From the NCBI GenBank assembly GCA_002698995.1, contig PAAX01000011.1:95459-159458 (forward strand): a stretch of DNA of 64,000 nucleotides, given 5' to 3'. Each line of letters opens with the position of its first letter. Position 1 is the first letter of the stretch. The translations under genes were made by a program, and so were the position numbers. The DNA comes from Ignavibacteriota bacterium. GTDB taxonomy: Bacteria > Bacteroidota > Ignavibacteria > Ignavibacteriales > Melioribacteraceae. Below, piece after piece: positions 26,163-35,550 of the stretch. The notes under the pieces were generated by a model, which worked only from the letters and a program-made list of their open reading frames with translations, did no database searches and was not told where the DNA came from.

Positions 26163-27571
26163 ACAATTTCTTTCTCGTTTATTAATTGCGGGAACAACTT
26201 TAGAAAGTGTGCTTTTACTAATTGACCAAGCAATATTTTTTTATACTCAGCACTTCCTCTTACATCGCTTATCGGTGATATTTCAGTTTGCATAACTGCT
26301 AAAGCAGAATCGATTGTATCGATTGAAATATCCTTGCCGATGAAATATTGATTAGTCTCTTTCAATAATTTTGGAACCGGAGCAACTCCGCCTGCCGATA
26401 TAAAAATATTAATTATTTTATTACCATCAACTTCAATTAACATTGCCGAATTTACCGAAGCAATATCTAAGTATGTTCTTTTAGAAACTTTTTCAAAACT
26501 AAACTTTAATTCTCCCTTTGGTACTTGGATTAAAACTTCTTTTATATATTCATCATTAGTTTTGATCAACTTTTTATAATCCAGATAAAAATCTGATAAT
26601 TTAATAATCCTTTCATTAATTCCGTCAGTTAGAACTAATTCAGAATTTAGAGCCATGAGAATAATTGTTAAATCCCCTATTGGAGAAGCATTTGTAAGAT
26701 TACCACCTATTGTAGCTGAGTTCCGAATTGGAAGAGAAGCAACAAGATCAATATCATTTTTTATTGTAGGAATTACTTTTGATAAAATTGGAGATTGTTT
26801 TATCTCTTCGAAAGTTGTTCCACTACCTATAATAATAGTATCATAATTTTGATAAATATATGATAAATCATATTCTAATAAAAATTGAGCTTCTTCCTCC
26901 AGCAGCATATCGGGTTTTTGAACAAATAAATCTGAGCCCCCGCTTATAAATAAACTTGATTTTTCAGTGTTTACTTTTTTATCTGATTGTATTGTACTAA
27001 GTCTCTCTTTGATCTCTTTAAAGTAATCGGGAATTACATTTTTAGCTACTAATAATTGAACTCTATCATTGCTGCTGTTATTTTTCAATTCATAAATAAT
27101 ATTGTTTAAGGCTCTTATTATAGAATGATAACCGGTACAACGGCAAATGTTTCCCCCGACTGCATTTATTGCATCTTCAATTTTATAATCAGTATTATTC
27201 AGTAAATAACATGTAACCGACATTAAAAATCCGGGAGTACAAAATCCGCATTGTGAAGCATTTTCATCAGCAAATATTTCCTGCTGCAATAATAAATCTT
27301 CTTTGTTAATCCCTTCAATGGTTACAACATGTTTACCGCTGCAATTTGCTATTGGGTAAATACAAGATGTTATAGTTTTATAAACAACACTGTTTTTTGT
27401 TAATGTCCCCAGTAAAACTGTGCATGCTCCGCAGTCACCTTCTTTACATACTTCCTTAGTGCCAGTTAGATGTTTTTCTTTTCTTATAAAATCAAGGAGT
27501 GGAAGAGATGGATTGACTTCCGAACTGATTAATGTGTTGTTTAATAAAAACTGAACCTTTCGTTTATTCAT
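26159..27571 (-). CDS. Xanthine dehydrogenase small subunit, [2Fe-2S] plus FAD domains (XdhA type)
   Basis: A 470-residue subunit. Residues 1-160 hold the two [2Fe-2S] clusters (CKEGDCGACTV, CGFCTPG, NICRCTGY). The rest is a CO dehydrogenase flavoprotein-type FAD domain, with ISGGSDLFVQ and TIGGNLTNASPIGD as binding loops, and a C-terminal helical part. It pairs with the XdhB-type subunit and passes electrons to NAD+ or another carrier. It is the first gene of the minus operon xdhA-xdhB-xdhC-ygfK-xdhD; the promoter should lie in the 110 bp between it and the acyl-CoA ligase. Confidence 0.88.
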   Translation of the reverse strand: MNKRKVQFLLNNTLISSEVNPSLPLLDFIRKEKHLTGTKEVCKEGDCGACTVLLGTLTKNSVVYKTITSCIYPIANCSGKHVVTIEGINKEDLLLQQEIFADENASQCGFCTPGFLMSVTCYLLNNTDYKIEDAINAVGGNICRCTGYHSIIRALNNIIYELKNNSSNDRVQLLVAKNVIPDYFKEIKERLSTIQSDKKVNTEKSSLFISGGSDLFVQKPDMLLEEEAQFLLEYDLSYIYQNYDTIIIGSGTTFEEIKQSPILSKVIPTIKNDIDLVASLPIRNSATIGGNLTNASPIGDLTIILMALNSELVLTDGINERIIKLSDFYLDYKKLIKTNDEYIKEVLIQVPKGELKFSFEKVSKRTYLDIASVNSAMLIEVDGNKIINIFISAGGVAPVPKLLKETNQYFIGKDISIDTIDSALAVMQTEISPISDVRGSAEYKKILLGQLVKAHFLKLFPQLINEKEIV

Positions 27572-27681
27572 ATTTCAACAAGGATATTTTCATCTAAATT
27601 TATGAATTTAGAATGATAAAAGAAACTAAGATTATTCATTAACAAGAAATGAGCTGCGCATGTTGAAAGTTCATTTTCTCA

Positions 27682-29586
27682 CTACCATCTTGCAACTATA
27701 TTCATGTTTTGATGATTACAAATTTCTTTCGCCTCGGGCGTATAAAGAAAATCAATTCTATTTTGATAAAACTCAGTGATCTTTCCTCTTACCATTTTTA
27801 ATGTGCTATTTAAAAATTTATTTTGTTCTGTAAATCCTTCTCCTAATATTGCTATAGTTGATGGAAGCCATCTTTCAGGAAATTGTCCGGCTAAATCTCC
27901 GCCGGATTTAAATCTATTTACTTCTCTTTCAATCATCTTTAATGCTTCTTTTTGTCCGTCCGCAGTTTTTATTGACATACCTAATTCTTCAAGTTTTTTA
28001 ATAACTAATTCTTTATTTGGAACAATTAAAGCAACCGTAAAAGGATTTTGATTATTATGCAGCATCACTTGTTCAATTAATTGAGAGTGTTCAGTCAAGG
28101 CTTCTTCAATTCCTTCAGGACTATATTTTTCACCATCGCTTCCAATCAATAAACTTTTAAATCTACCAAGCACATATAAGAAATTATCTTTGTCCAGATA
28201 ACCCATATCACCAGTATAGAGCCAACCATCTTTTAAGGTTTCTTTAGTTGCACTTTCATTTTTCCAATAACCTAACATTACATTTTCACCCTTAACTACT
28301 ATTTCTCCTTTTTCACCAATCGGCAATTCTTTTCCATCATTATCACAGATTTTGATTTGCAAATTCTTAACAACACTTCCTGAGGAACCTAGTTTGTGTT
28401 TAGCTATAACATTTGCTGAGATTACAGGAGCAGCTTCCGATAGACCATATCCTTGCAGCATTGGAATTCCGAGAGCATAAAAGAATTTTTGCAGTTCGAT
28501 GTCAAGTAAAGCTCCGCCGCCAATAAAAAATTCTAATCTTCCCCCAAATTGTTCTCTAATTTTACTGAACAAAATTTTATCGTATAACTTTAATAAAGGT
28601 TTATAAATTTTTGTTATCCCTTTGCCTTTGTTGTAACCTTCAGCATTATATCTGTATGAAATTTTTAATGCTTGTTCAAAAAGCTTTTCTATTTTCTCAC
28701 CCTTACCTTTAATTCTCTTTTCAATATTCTTTCTGAAATTTTTTGCGAGAGCAGGTACACTTAATAAAAAGTGAGGTTTTATTTCCTTTATATTATTCGG
28801 AATGTTTTTAATACTTTCCAACTGAGATTTGCCAACTTCAACCGAAGCCATGCTTGCTCCGTTTTTCATTAAGGTATAAATCCCGGCAGTATGAGCAAAA
28901 CTATGATCCCATGGTAAAATTAAAAGAGAGACATAATACTCTGGTATGGGAAGCAACGCAGTAGCTTGTTCTACATTGGCAGTATAATTTCTATGTGATA
29001 AAATTATACCTTTTGGATCTGCAGTTGTGCCGGAAGTATAGCAGATATTTGCGTAATCATTTTCATTTATATTCTGCCATATTTTATCAAACTCATTTTT
29101 ATATGACTTTAAAAATTCTTTCCCTCTAAAAAGAATTTCATCCTTAGTGATTTCATCGGATTCCTTCTCTGTAAGATTATCTAAGACTATTACTTTTTCT
29201 AAATCCGGCAGATCGTTTTTTATCTTTCTAATTTTTTCTAAATGATTCTGCGAGACAATAACAAATTTACTTTCAGAATGAGCTATTCTAAATTTCAGAT
29301 CATTTAATTCATCAATTTTTACTGAAACCGGAACATTAACAGCCCCGCAATAAAGTACAGCAAGTTCACTCATCACCCATTCATTTCGTCCTTCTGAAAG
29401 AAGTGTTACTCTATCTCCTTTTTGCAATTTTAGAGATAACATTCCACAAGCAAATAAATAAACAAATTCTTTCATTTCAGAATAAGAGATCGAGTTATAG
29501 CTTCCGTCACTTTTCTGCCACATTAGCGGATTATTATAAAATTTCTTTACACTCTCTTCAAATAAATTTGGAATTGTTCTTTGCAT
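27682..29586 (-). CDS. Long-chain acyl-CoA synthetase-type AMP-forming ligase
   Basis: A 634-residue member of the ANL superfamily. It has the AMP-binding loop CYTSGTTADPKG, the GYGLSEAAP motif, WLYTGDMGYLD and the hinge GRFKSLLIGSDGEKYSP. The sequence is of the FadD15 / long-chain type seen in Bacteroidota. It should activate a fatty acid to its CoA thioester at the inner face of the membrane. It is followed on the same strand by xdhA after 110 bp, probably in a separate transcription unit. Confidence 0.85.
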   Translation of the reverse strand: MQRTIPNLFEESVKKFYNNPLMWQKSDGSYNSISYSEMKEFVYLFACGMLSLKLQKGDRVTLLSEGRNEWVMSELAVLYCGAVNVPVSVKIDELNDLKFRIAHSESKFVIVSQNHLEKIRKIKNDLPDLEKVIVLDNLTEKESDEITKDEILFRGKEFLKSYKNEFDKIWQNINENDYANICYTSGTTADPKGIILSHRNYTANVEQATALLPIPEYYVSLLILPWDHSFAHTAGIYTLMKNGASMASVEVGKSQLESIKNIPNNIKEIKPHFLLSVPALAKNFRKNIEKRIKGKGEKIEKLFEQALKISYRYNAEGYNKGKGITKIYKPLLKLYDKILFSKIREQFGGRLEFFIGGGALLDIELQKFFYALGIPMLQGYGLSEAAPVISANVIAKHKLGSSGSVVKNLQIKICDNDGKELPIGEKGEIVVKGENVMLGYWKNESATKETLKDGWLYTGDMGYLDKDNFLYVLGRFKSLLIGSDGEKYSPEGIEEALTEHSQLIEQVMLHNNQNPFTVALIVPNKELVIKKLEELGMSIKTADGQKEALKMIEREVNRFKSGGDLAGQFPERWLPSTIAILGEGFTEQNKFLNSTLKMVRGKITEFYQNRIDFLYTPEAKEICNHQNMNIVARW

Positions 29587-29690
29587 ATTATACCTAATAA
29601 TAAAAGGATGAATTAGTCCCCTAATTTAATATTTTAATAAATAATTCGTAATACTTTAGAGAAATTTTAATGGAATAAAAGAAAGGAAAA

Positions 29691-29723
29691 CTGGTTCAAG
29701 AATAATAAATATTCCTGAACCAG
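29691..29723 (-). terminator. Rho-independent terminator after the carbonic anhydrase gene
   Basis: 8-bp arms CTGGTTCA / TGAACCAG are extended by an inner GAATA / TATTC pairing. On the minus strand the stem is followed by TTTTCCTTTCTTTT. It lies 12 bp after the carbonic anhydrase stop. Confidence 0.75.
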
Positions 29724-29735
29724 CTGATTAAAGTT

Positions 29736-30503
29736 TTATTCTGCGTATATGTTCATTGATCTTTGCGGATTGTCATTTACTGCTTTAAGAATTTCCATAG
29801 GTTTATTTTCATCTAACCAATTAACTTTTCCGGAAGCAATATCATATATACCACCGATAACTTTTACTTTACCATCTTCAACTAATTTTCTTGATGCTGC
29901 ACTTTTCATAAATAAATCATTCACACTTTGCCAAACATTTTGCTCAATGGCATAAGGAACTAATTCGTTTTGCGATAAATCCGAATGCTTTTCTTTTACT
30001 GCACTTACTGCTGGTATTATATTATCAACCAGCGGTGGAATATTTGATTCTAGTTGAAGCTTTTCGCCATGAACAACTGCATTAACTGCTTTAACTGCGC
30101 CGCATCCACTGTGACCAAGAACTACAAGAACGGGAGTATTAACATGACCTAAACCATATTCTATCGTTCCAATTTCATCTGTATCAGCAACATTTCCAGC
30201 TACTCTAATAACAAACAAATCCATTATTCCAGCATCAAAAATAAATTCAGCCGGAACTCTTGAATCTGAACAGGAAAGAACCGTTGCATATGCATAATTT
30301 CCTTGATCTGAATTTGCTGCCAATTCTCTTCTCGAAATTTCAATATTTGGGAAAGTTGATTTACCATCTACAAATCTTTGATTTCCCTTTTTCAGCATTT
30401 CAATTATTTTATCGGCAGATGGTTTTTCTGTTTTTTTATCACCTGCAGATATATTTAAAAATGAAAACAACAAAACAAATAACAACATTTTTGTTAACTT
30501 CAT
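29736..30503 (-). CDS. Exported beta-class carbonic anhydrase
   Basis: A 255-residue beta-carbonic anhydrase. Zinc ligands are visible in SCSDSRVPAE (Cys, with the Asp-Arg dyad) and VLGHSGCGAV (His and Cys). The N-terminus has a signal peptide (MKLTKMLLFVLLFSFL then SAG), so the enzyme is exported, which is less common for this class than a cytosolic site. It interconverts CO2 and bicarbonate, probably in the periplasm. It appears monocistronic, with its own terminator and a 200-bp divergent gap shared with lysA. Confidence 0.88.
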   Translation of the reverse strand: MKLTKMLLFVLLFSFLNISAGDKKTEKPSADKIIEMLKKGNQRFVDGKSTFPNIEISRRELAANSDQGNYAYATVLSCSDSRVPAEFIFDAGIMDLFVIRVAGNVADTDEIGTIEYGLGHVNTPVLVVLGHSGCGAVKAVNAVVHGEKLQLESNIPPLVDNIIPAVSAVKEKHSDLSQNELVPYAIEQNVWQSVNDLFMKSAASRKLVEDGKVKVIGGIYDIASGKVNWLDENKPMEILKAVNDNPQRSMNIYAE

Positions 30504-30703
30504 TGTAGATCCCTTTCGTTATAATTATTGGTTGATGAAAATTTTAACGTACGTGTTAATAAAAAAGTTTACAATTTTTTAGTAATTTATAAATATTTTT
30601 TGATTTTTCTCAATCATCATTTGGTCTGTTTTTTATGCAAAAATTAGCCCGTATCATGTTAAATTACTATTTTTGATAATCCGAATTAATTACAGGAAAA
30701 TTT

Positions 30704-31978
30704 ATGCTGCTTCTTAACTCCGATGTATTTACATACAAAAATAATGAACTCTATTGTGAAGAAATTAAAGTAAGTGACCTTACAACTAAATTTGGCACTC
30801 CTCTTTTTATCTACAGCAAAAAATTCTTTAGAGACCGATTTTTGAAATATCAAAAAGCATTTGAAGAGATTAATCATACTATATTCTTTGCAACTAAATC
30901 TAATTTTAATCTGAATGTAATGAAAATTTTTTATGATTTAGGAGCTGGGATTGATGTAAACTCAGCCGGAGAATTATTTAGAGCATTAAAAATTGGAGCC
31001 GATCCGAAAAGGTTAATATTGACCGGTGTAGGTAAAACAAAAGATGAAATTAAAATGGGATTAGAAAATGATGTACTTCTAATCAAAGCAGAATCCCCTG
31101 CAGAAATTTATACTATAAATAAAATTGCAGAAGAATTAAATGTAAAAGCTAGAGTAGCAATAAGAGTAAATCCAAATGTTGATCCTCAAACTCATCCCTA
31201 TATTACAACTGGTTTAGTACAAAGTAAATTTGGAATTCCGGCTAAAGAGGCAATAGAGTTGTACATCGAAGCTTCAAAAATGAAGAATATTCAATTAACT
31301 GGAATTGATATGCATATCGGTTCTCAAATTACAAAAGTATCTCCGTTTGTTGATTCGGTTAAAAAGCTTGCAGAAGTATACTTCGAACTAAAGGAACTTG
31401 GAATTGAATTAGACCATTTTGATATTGGCGGAGGTATGGGTGTAGTTTATAAAGATGAGAATCCTTTTGCAATTGAAGAGTTAGCCGAAAATCTTATTCC
31501 AATCTTCAAGGAATTAAATTGCGAAATTATGTTTGAACCCGGAAGATATTTAACGGCTAACGGCGGAATATTAGCAACAGAAGTTATTTACACAAAAAGC
31601 AATAATGAAAAAAATTTTATAGTTGTTGACGGCGCCATGACAGATGTTTTAAGACCAAGTATTTACGGTGCTTATCATAACATTCAACCCGCCAAAATAA
31701 ACGGAGAAAATGATATAGTTGCCGATATTGTTGGTCCTGTTTGCGAAACCGGAGACTTTTTGGCAAAGGATAGAGAAATTCAAAAATCTGAAAGCGGAGA
31801 TGTTTTAGCAGTAATGACAGCCGGAGCATATGGAATGGTGATGTCATCAAATTATAATGCACGCCGCCGTCCTCCTGAAATTGTAGTTGACAAGAATAAA
31901 TTTTATGTTACTAGAAGCAGAGAAACTTATGAGCATCTGCTTTATGATGAAAATATAATCAATGAATTACATGACTAA
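30704..31978 (+). CDS. lysA: Diaminopimelate decarboxylase
   Basis: A 424-residue fold-type-III PLP decarboxylase that makes L-lysine from meso-diaminopimelate. The cofactor lysine is in FFATKSNFN near residue 64. Other signatures are GIDMHIGSQI, FDIGGGMG, EPGRYL, GPVCETGDFLA (the active-site Cys of the other subunit) and AGAYGMVMSSNYN. Length is normal. AGGAAA lies before the ATG. It is divergent from the carbonic anhydrase gene and is followed by an S9 peptidase 27 bp later. Confidence 0.93.
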   Translation: MLLLNSDVFTYKNNELYCEEIKVSDLTTKFGTPLFIYSKKFFRDRFLKYQKAFEEINHTIFFATKSNFNLNVMKIFYDLGAGIDVNSAGELFRALKIGADPKRLILTGVGKTKDEIKMGLENDVLLIKAESPAEIYTINKIAEELNVKARVAIRVNPNVDPQTHPYITTGLVQSKFGIPAKEAIELYIEASKMKNIQLTGIDMHIGSQITKVSPFVDSVKKLAEVYFELKELGIELDHFDIGGGMGVVYKDENPFAIEELAENLIPIFKELNCEIMFEPGRYLTANGGILATEVIYTKSNNEKNFIVVDGAMTDVLRPSIYGAYHNIQPAKINGENDIVADIVGPVCETGDFLAKDREIQKSESGDVLAVMTAGAYGMVMSSNYNARRRPPEIVVDKNKFYVTRSRETYEHLLYDENIINELHD

Positions 31979-32005
31979 TTTTATCAACCAAATAAAGGGA
32001 ATAAA

Positions 32006-34039
32006 ATGAAAAAGTTTCTTTTCTTAATCTTAATTATAACCGGTTCATTATTTGCCCAAGAAAAAAGAGCAATTACTGTTGATGATTTATGGGAAATGAA
32101 AAGAATTGGAAGCTTTGATGTAAATTCGAAATTGGGTTTAATTGTTTTTGATGTTACATCGTTTGATATGGCAGCAAATAAAGGTAATTCTGATATTTAT
32201 ATGATCAATATTGATGGAACCAACTTAAAGCCATTTAAGAACACAAACAAGAATGAATCGAGTCCAAACTTTACTCCAACCGGAAATAAAATAACATTTG
32301 AAAAAGAGGGACAAGTTTGGATTTGCGATTTAGATGGTTCTAATGAAAAGAAACTTACAGATTTATACACAGGTGCATCCGGAATTGTTTGGACAAATGA
32401 TGAATCAAAATTTTTGTTTACTTCCTCAGTTTATCCGGAATGTATGACTCAAGAGTGCAACGAAGAAAAAGATAAGTTAGCTGAAGAAAATCCCGTTAAA
32501 GCAAAAGTTTTTACCGAGTTAATGTATAGACATTGGAACTCATGGAGAGGCGAAAAAAGAAGTCATTTATTTTTAATGGATGTTGAACATAATAAATATT
32601 TTGATTTAACAGTCGGAAGTAAATCCGATGTTCCTCCAATTGCATTAGGCGGATACTCTGATTACTCAATTTCAAGCGATGGAAATTATGCAGCATTTAC
32701 TACTAACCTTGATAAGAATTTAGCATGGAGTACAAACAACGATGTTTTTCTTGTTGAGTTAAATAATGTTAAAGAGAAGTATGAAACACCAAAGAGAAAA
32801 ATTTCCGAAAGCTTAGGAAATGACAATCAACCTATTTTTTCTCCAAATGGGAAATTGGTTGCATTTATTTCTATGGAACGTGCCGGATTTGAAGCTGATA
32901 AGAAAAGACTTTTTATTTATGATATAGAAAGCAAAACAAGCAAAAACTTAACTGAAGATTATGATTTATCGGTTGGAGAGGTTATTTGGTCGCCTGATTC
33001 TAAATCAATTTATTTTACTGCCGCAAATCAAGTTTATCAATCAATTTATAAGATTGATATAGAAACTGCAGAACTCAAAACTATTATTGAAGAAAATTAC
33101 AATAGTGGAATTAAATTATCTGCTGATGGTAACACAATTTATTTCAAAAAACAAAAAAGTAATCTTCCTTACGAAATATTCTCTGTTAATTCTGATGGAA
33201 CTGGTCTGAAACAAATTTCTGAAGTTAATAAAAACCTTTTAGCTCAATTGGAAATGAACAACATAGAAACATTTTGGTCTGAAGGAGCAGAAGGAGCGAA
33301 AGTTCAGTCAATATTAATTAAGCCTCCCTTTTTTAAGTCAAATAAAAAATATCCAATGATATTTTTAATTCACGGCGGACCACAAGGAAACTGGGCTGAT
33401 GATTTTCATTATCGCTGGAATATGCAGATGTTTGCTGCTAAAGGTTATGTTGTAGTTGCTCCAAATCCAAGAGGAAGTACCGGTTACGGTCAAAAATTTA
33501 CCGATGAAATTTCTACAGATTGGGGTGGAAAAGTTTACACCGATTTAATGAATGCTTATGATTACGCAATCGAAAATTATTCTTTTATTGATGGACAAAA
33601 TACTTTTGCTGCCGGCGCTTCATACGGTGGATATATGATTAATTGGTTATCAACACAAACTGATAGATTTAATGCGCTGGTATCCCACTGCGGTGTTTGG
33701 AATTTAGAAAGTATGTACGGAGCAACCGAAGAAATATGGTTTCCGGAATGGGAATTTGGTGGAGCACCTTGGGAAAACAGAGAACTTTATCAAAAATGGT
33801 CACCGCATCAATTTGCAGAAAATATTAAAACTCCAATGTTAGTTGTACATGGAGCAAATGATTTTAGAGTTCCGGAAGGACAAGCTTTTGAATTATTTAC
33901 TACATTGCAAAGACTAGGAGTAGAAAGTAAATTTTTATATTTCCCGGATGAATACCATTTTGTAACTAAACCGCAAAATGCAAAATTATGGTGGAATACA
34001 ATATACGATTGGTTTAACAATCATTATTTGAGGAAATAA
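32006..34039 (+). CDS. Exported S9 prolyl oligopeptidase-family peptidase
   Basis: A 677-residue serine peptidase with a signal peptide (residues 1-17, ending LFAQ), a WD40-like beta-propeller of about 400 residues with TolB-type repeats, and a C-terminal alpha/beta hydrolase domain. The catalytic triad is visible: Ser in GASYGGYM, Asp in HGANDFRVP and His in PDEYHFV, with the oxyanion HGGPQGNW. This is the acylaminoacyl-peptidase / dipeptidyl-peptidase type that cleaves short peptides in the periplasm. The next gene starts one base after its stop. Confidence 0.9.
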   Translation: MKKFLFLILIITGSLFAQEKRAITVDDLWEMKRIGSFDVNSKLGLIVFDVTSFDMAANKGNSDIYMINIDGTNLKPFKNTNKNESSPNFTPTGNKITFEKEGQVWICDLDGSNEKKLTDLYTGASGIVWTNDESKFLFTSSVYPECMTQECNEEKDKLAEENPVKAKVFTELMYRHWNSWRGEKRSHLFLMDVEHNKYFDLTVGSKSDVPPIALGGYSDYSISSDGNYAAFTTNLDKNLAWSTNNDVFLVELNNVKEKYETPKRKISESLGNDNQPIFSPNGKLVAFISMERAGFEADKKRLFIYDIESKTSKNLTEDYDLSVGEVIWSPDSKSIYFTAANQVYQSIYKIDIETAELKTIIEENYNSGIKLSADGNTIYFKKQKSNLPYEIFSVNSDGTGLKQISEVNKNLLAQLEMNNIETFWSEGAEGAKVQSILIKPPFFKSNKKYPMIFLIHGGPQGNWADDFHYRWNMQMFAAKGYVVVAPNPRGSTGYGQKFTDEISTDWGGKVYTDLMNAYDYAIENYSFIDGQNTFAAGASYGGYMINWLSTQTDRFNALVSHCGVWNLESMYGATEEIWFPEWEFGGAPWENRELYQKWSPHQFAENIKTPMLVVHGANDFRVPEGQAFELFTTLQRLGVESKFLYFPDEYHFVTKPQNAKLWWNTIYDWFNNHYLRK

Positions 34040-34040
34040 A

Positions 34041-34397
34041 ATGAACAATAATTATAATCCAAATGATATTGATGATCTCGAATTTGACTATGATACCGAA
34101 GATAAAGTTGAAGAGGGATCAAAGTACATTGAAGAAAATCTTTGGGAAAAGGTTGAACGTGTAGGTAAAAAAATATCATTCGCAAAAGATATTCTTGCAC
34201 TGTTTCGTTATATGTCTGATAGCTCCGTAGCTTGGTACAGAAAATCAATAGTTGTAGGAGCATTGATTTATTTCATTTCACCAATTGATGCAATTCCTGA
34301 TCTAGCACCATTATTCGGTTATCTTGATGATCTTGGAGTTATTACAGCAGTATTGAAATATTTGGGTAGCGAATTAATTCCATACTACAACAAATAG
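34041..34397 (+). CDS. YkvA/DUF1232 family membrane protein
   Basis: A 118-residue protein with an acidic N-terminus and a DUF1232 core. The marker is SPIDAIPDLAPLFGYLDDLGV near residues 80-100, preceded by a hydrophobic SIVVGALIYFI segment. DUF1232 proteins are small membrane proteins of unknown role. It lies between the S9 peptidase and the lipocalin gene with almost no gap, so it is probably co-transcribed. Confidence 0.75.
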   Translation: MNNNYNPNDIDDLEFDYDTEDKVEEGSKYIEENLWEKVERVGKKISFAKDILALFRYMSDSSVAWYRKSIVVGALIYFISPIDAIPDLAPLFGYLDDLGVITAVLKYLGSELIPYYNK

Positions 34398-34408
34398 GAT
34401 TTTCTTTA

Positions 34409-34966
34409 ATGAAAACTAAAATAGAATTCTTAAGAATTTTTAGTTTGGTTATCGCTGCAGTTTTAATTTCTGCATGCAGCAGCAAAAATTATCTTCCTTT
34501 GGAAACTGTTGATAATGTTGATGTATCAAGATATTTAGGTAAATGGTACGAAGTTGCAAAACTTCCAAATAGTTTTCAAGATGACTGTTACTGTGCTACA
34601 GCAGAATATGGATTAATTGATTCTAATACACTTAGTGTTGTTAATAAGTGCTTTGAAGACAGCATTGACGGTACTCTTGATTCGGTTGACGGTAAAGCAT
34701 TTATTGTTGAAAACAGCAATAACAGCAAACTAAAAGTGCAGTTCTTCTGGCCATTTAAAGGAGATTACTGGATAATTGAATTGGATCAAGAAAATTATTC
34801 TTATGCAGTTGTAGGAACTCCGAGTAGAAAATATTTATGGATACTTTCACGTACTCCCAGATTAGAAAAGAATATCTTAGATTCTCTGTTAAATAAAATT
34901 GCTCAAAAAAACTTTGATGTATCTAAAATTGAACTTACAGAAAATGAATGTTATTCCGAGTTATAG
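34409..34966 (+). CDS. Bacterial lipocalin (Blc-like lipoprotein)
   Basis: A 185-residue lipocalin. A lipoprotein signal ends in LISAC, so it is probably anchored in a membrane facing the periplasm. The lipocalin signature is VSRYLGKWYEVAKLPNSFQ, and later FFWPFKGDYWIIELDQ and YLWILSRTPRL are typical Blc strands. Such proteins bind fatty acids or lysophospholipids and may serve membrane repair. An extra Cys pair (DDCYCATAEY) follows the first strand. Confidence 0.87.
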   Translation: MKTKIEFLRIFSLVIAAVLISACSSKNYLPLETVDNVDVSRYLGKWYEVAKLPNSFQDDCYCATAEYGLIDSNTLSVVNKCFEDSIDGTLDSVDGKAFIVENSNNSKLKVQFFWPFKGDYWIIELDQENYSYAVVGTPSRKYLWILSRTPRLEKNILDSLLNKIAQKNFDVSKIELTENECYSEL

Positions 34967-35002
34967 ATTTTTCTTCTTTTATTGTAAGGAAAAGGATTAG
35001 AA

Positions 35003-35536
35003 ATGAATTATAAAATAATTGAATCAAATATAATACATAAAGGGAAAGTATTTGATCTAAGAATTGACAATATTGTTTATGACAGCGGAAATAAAGGTAT
35101 AAGAGAAGTAGCAATTCACAACGGCGGAGCAGTTGTAGTGCCAGTATTAGATAATGGAAATATTGTTTTAGTAAAACAATTTAGATATCCGTTTGAGAAA
35201 TTTCTGCTTGAGTTACCTGCAGGAAAACTTGATCTGAATGAAGATCCATTAGTTTGTGCAAGGCGCGAATTAATTGAAGAAACTGGATATAGAAGCAGCA
35301 GCTTTGTAAAGTTAGGAAGTATTTCTACAACTCCCGGTTTTTGTACCGAAATACTTCACATTTATCTTGCTGAAAATTTAAAGTCCGGTAATCATGATAG
35401 AGAAGAAGGTGAATATGGAATGGAAGTATTTTCCTATCCGCTTGAACAAGTTAAAGAAATGATTTCTGCCGGAGATATTATTGATGCAAAAACTATAGCC
35501 GGAATTTTTTACTATACTAACTTGAAACAAAAATAA
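35003..35536 (+). CDS. Nudix hydrolase, ADP-ribose pyrophosphatase type
   Basis: A 177-residue Nudix protein. The Nudix box runs from GKLDLNEDP to RRELIEETGY and fits GX5EX7REUXEEXGU exactly. The flanks (VVVPVLDNGNIVLVKQFRYP and GFCTEILHIYLAENL) match the NudF/ADP-ribose pyrophosphatase group. It probably cleaves ADP-ribose to AMP and ribose 5-phosphate. AAGGA precedes the ATG. It is convergent with murI. Confidence 0.85.
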   Translation: MNYKIIESNIIHKGKVFDLRIDNIVYDSGNKGIREVAIHNGGAVVVPVLDNGNIVLVKQFRYPFEKFLLELPAGKLDLNEDPLVCARRELIEETGYRSSSFVKLGSISTTPGFCTEILHIYLAENLKSGNHDREEGEYGMEVFSYPLEQVKEMISAGDIIDAKTIAGIFYYTNLKQK

Positions 35537-35550
35537 ATTAATAATTATTC

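Noticed and set aside
30795..30810. Sigma-54-like TTTGGCACTCC inside lysA
   Set aside because: It is inside a well-defined coding region with no gene suitably placed downstream, and no fitting -12 element.
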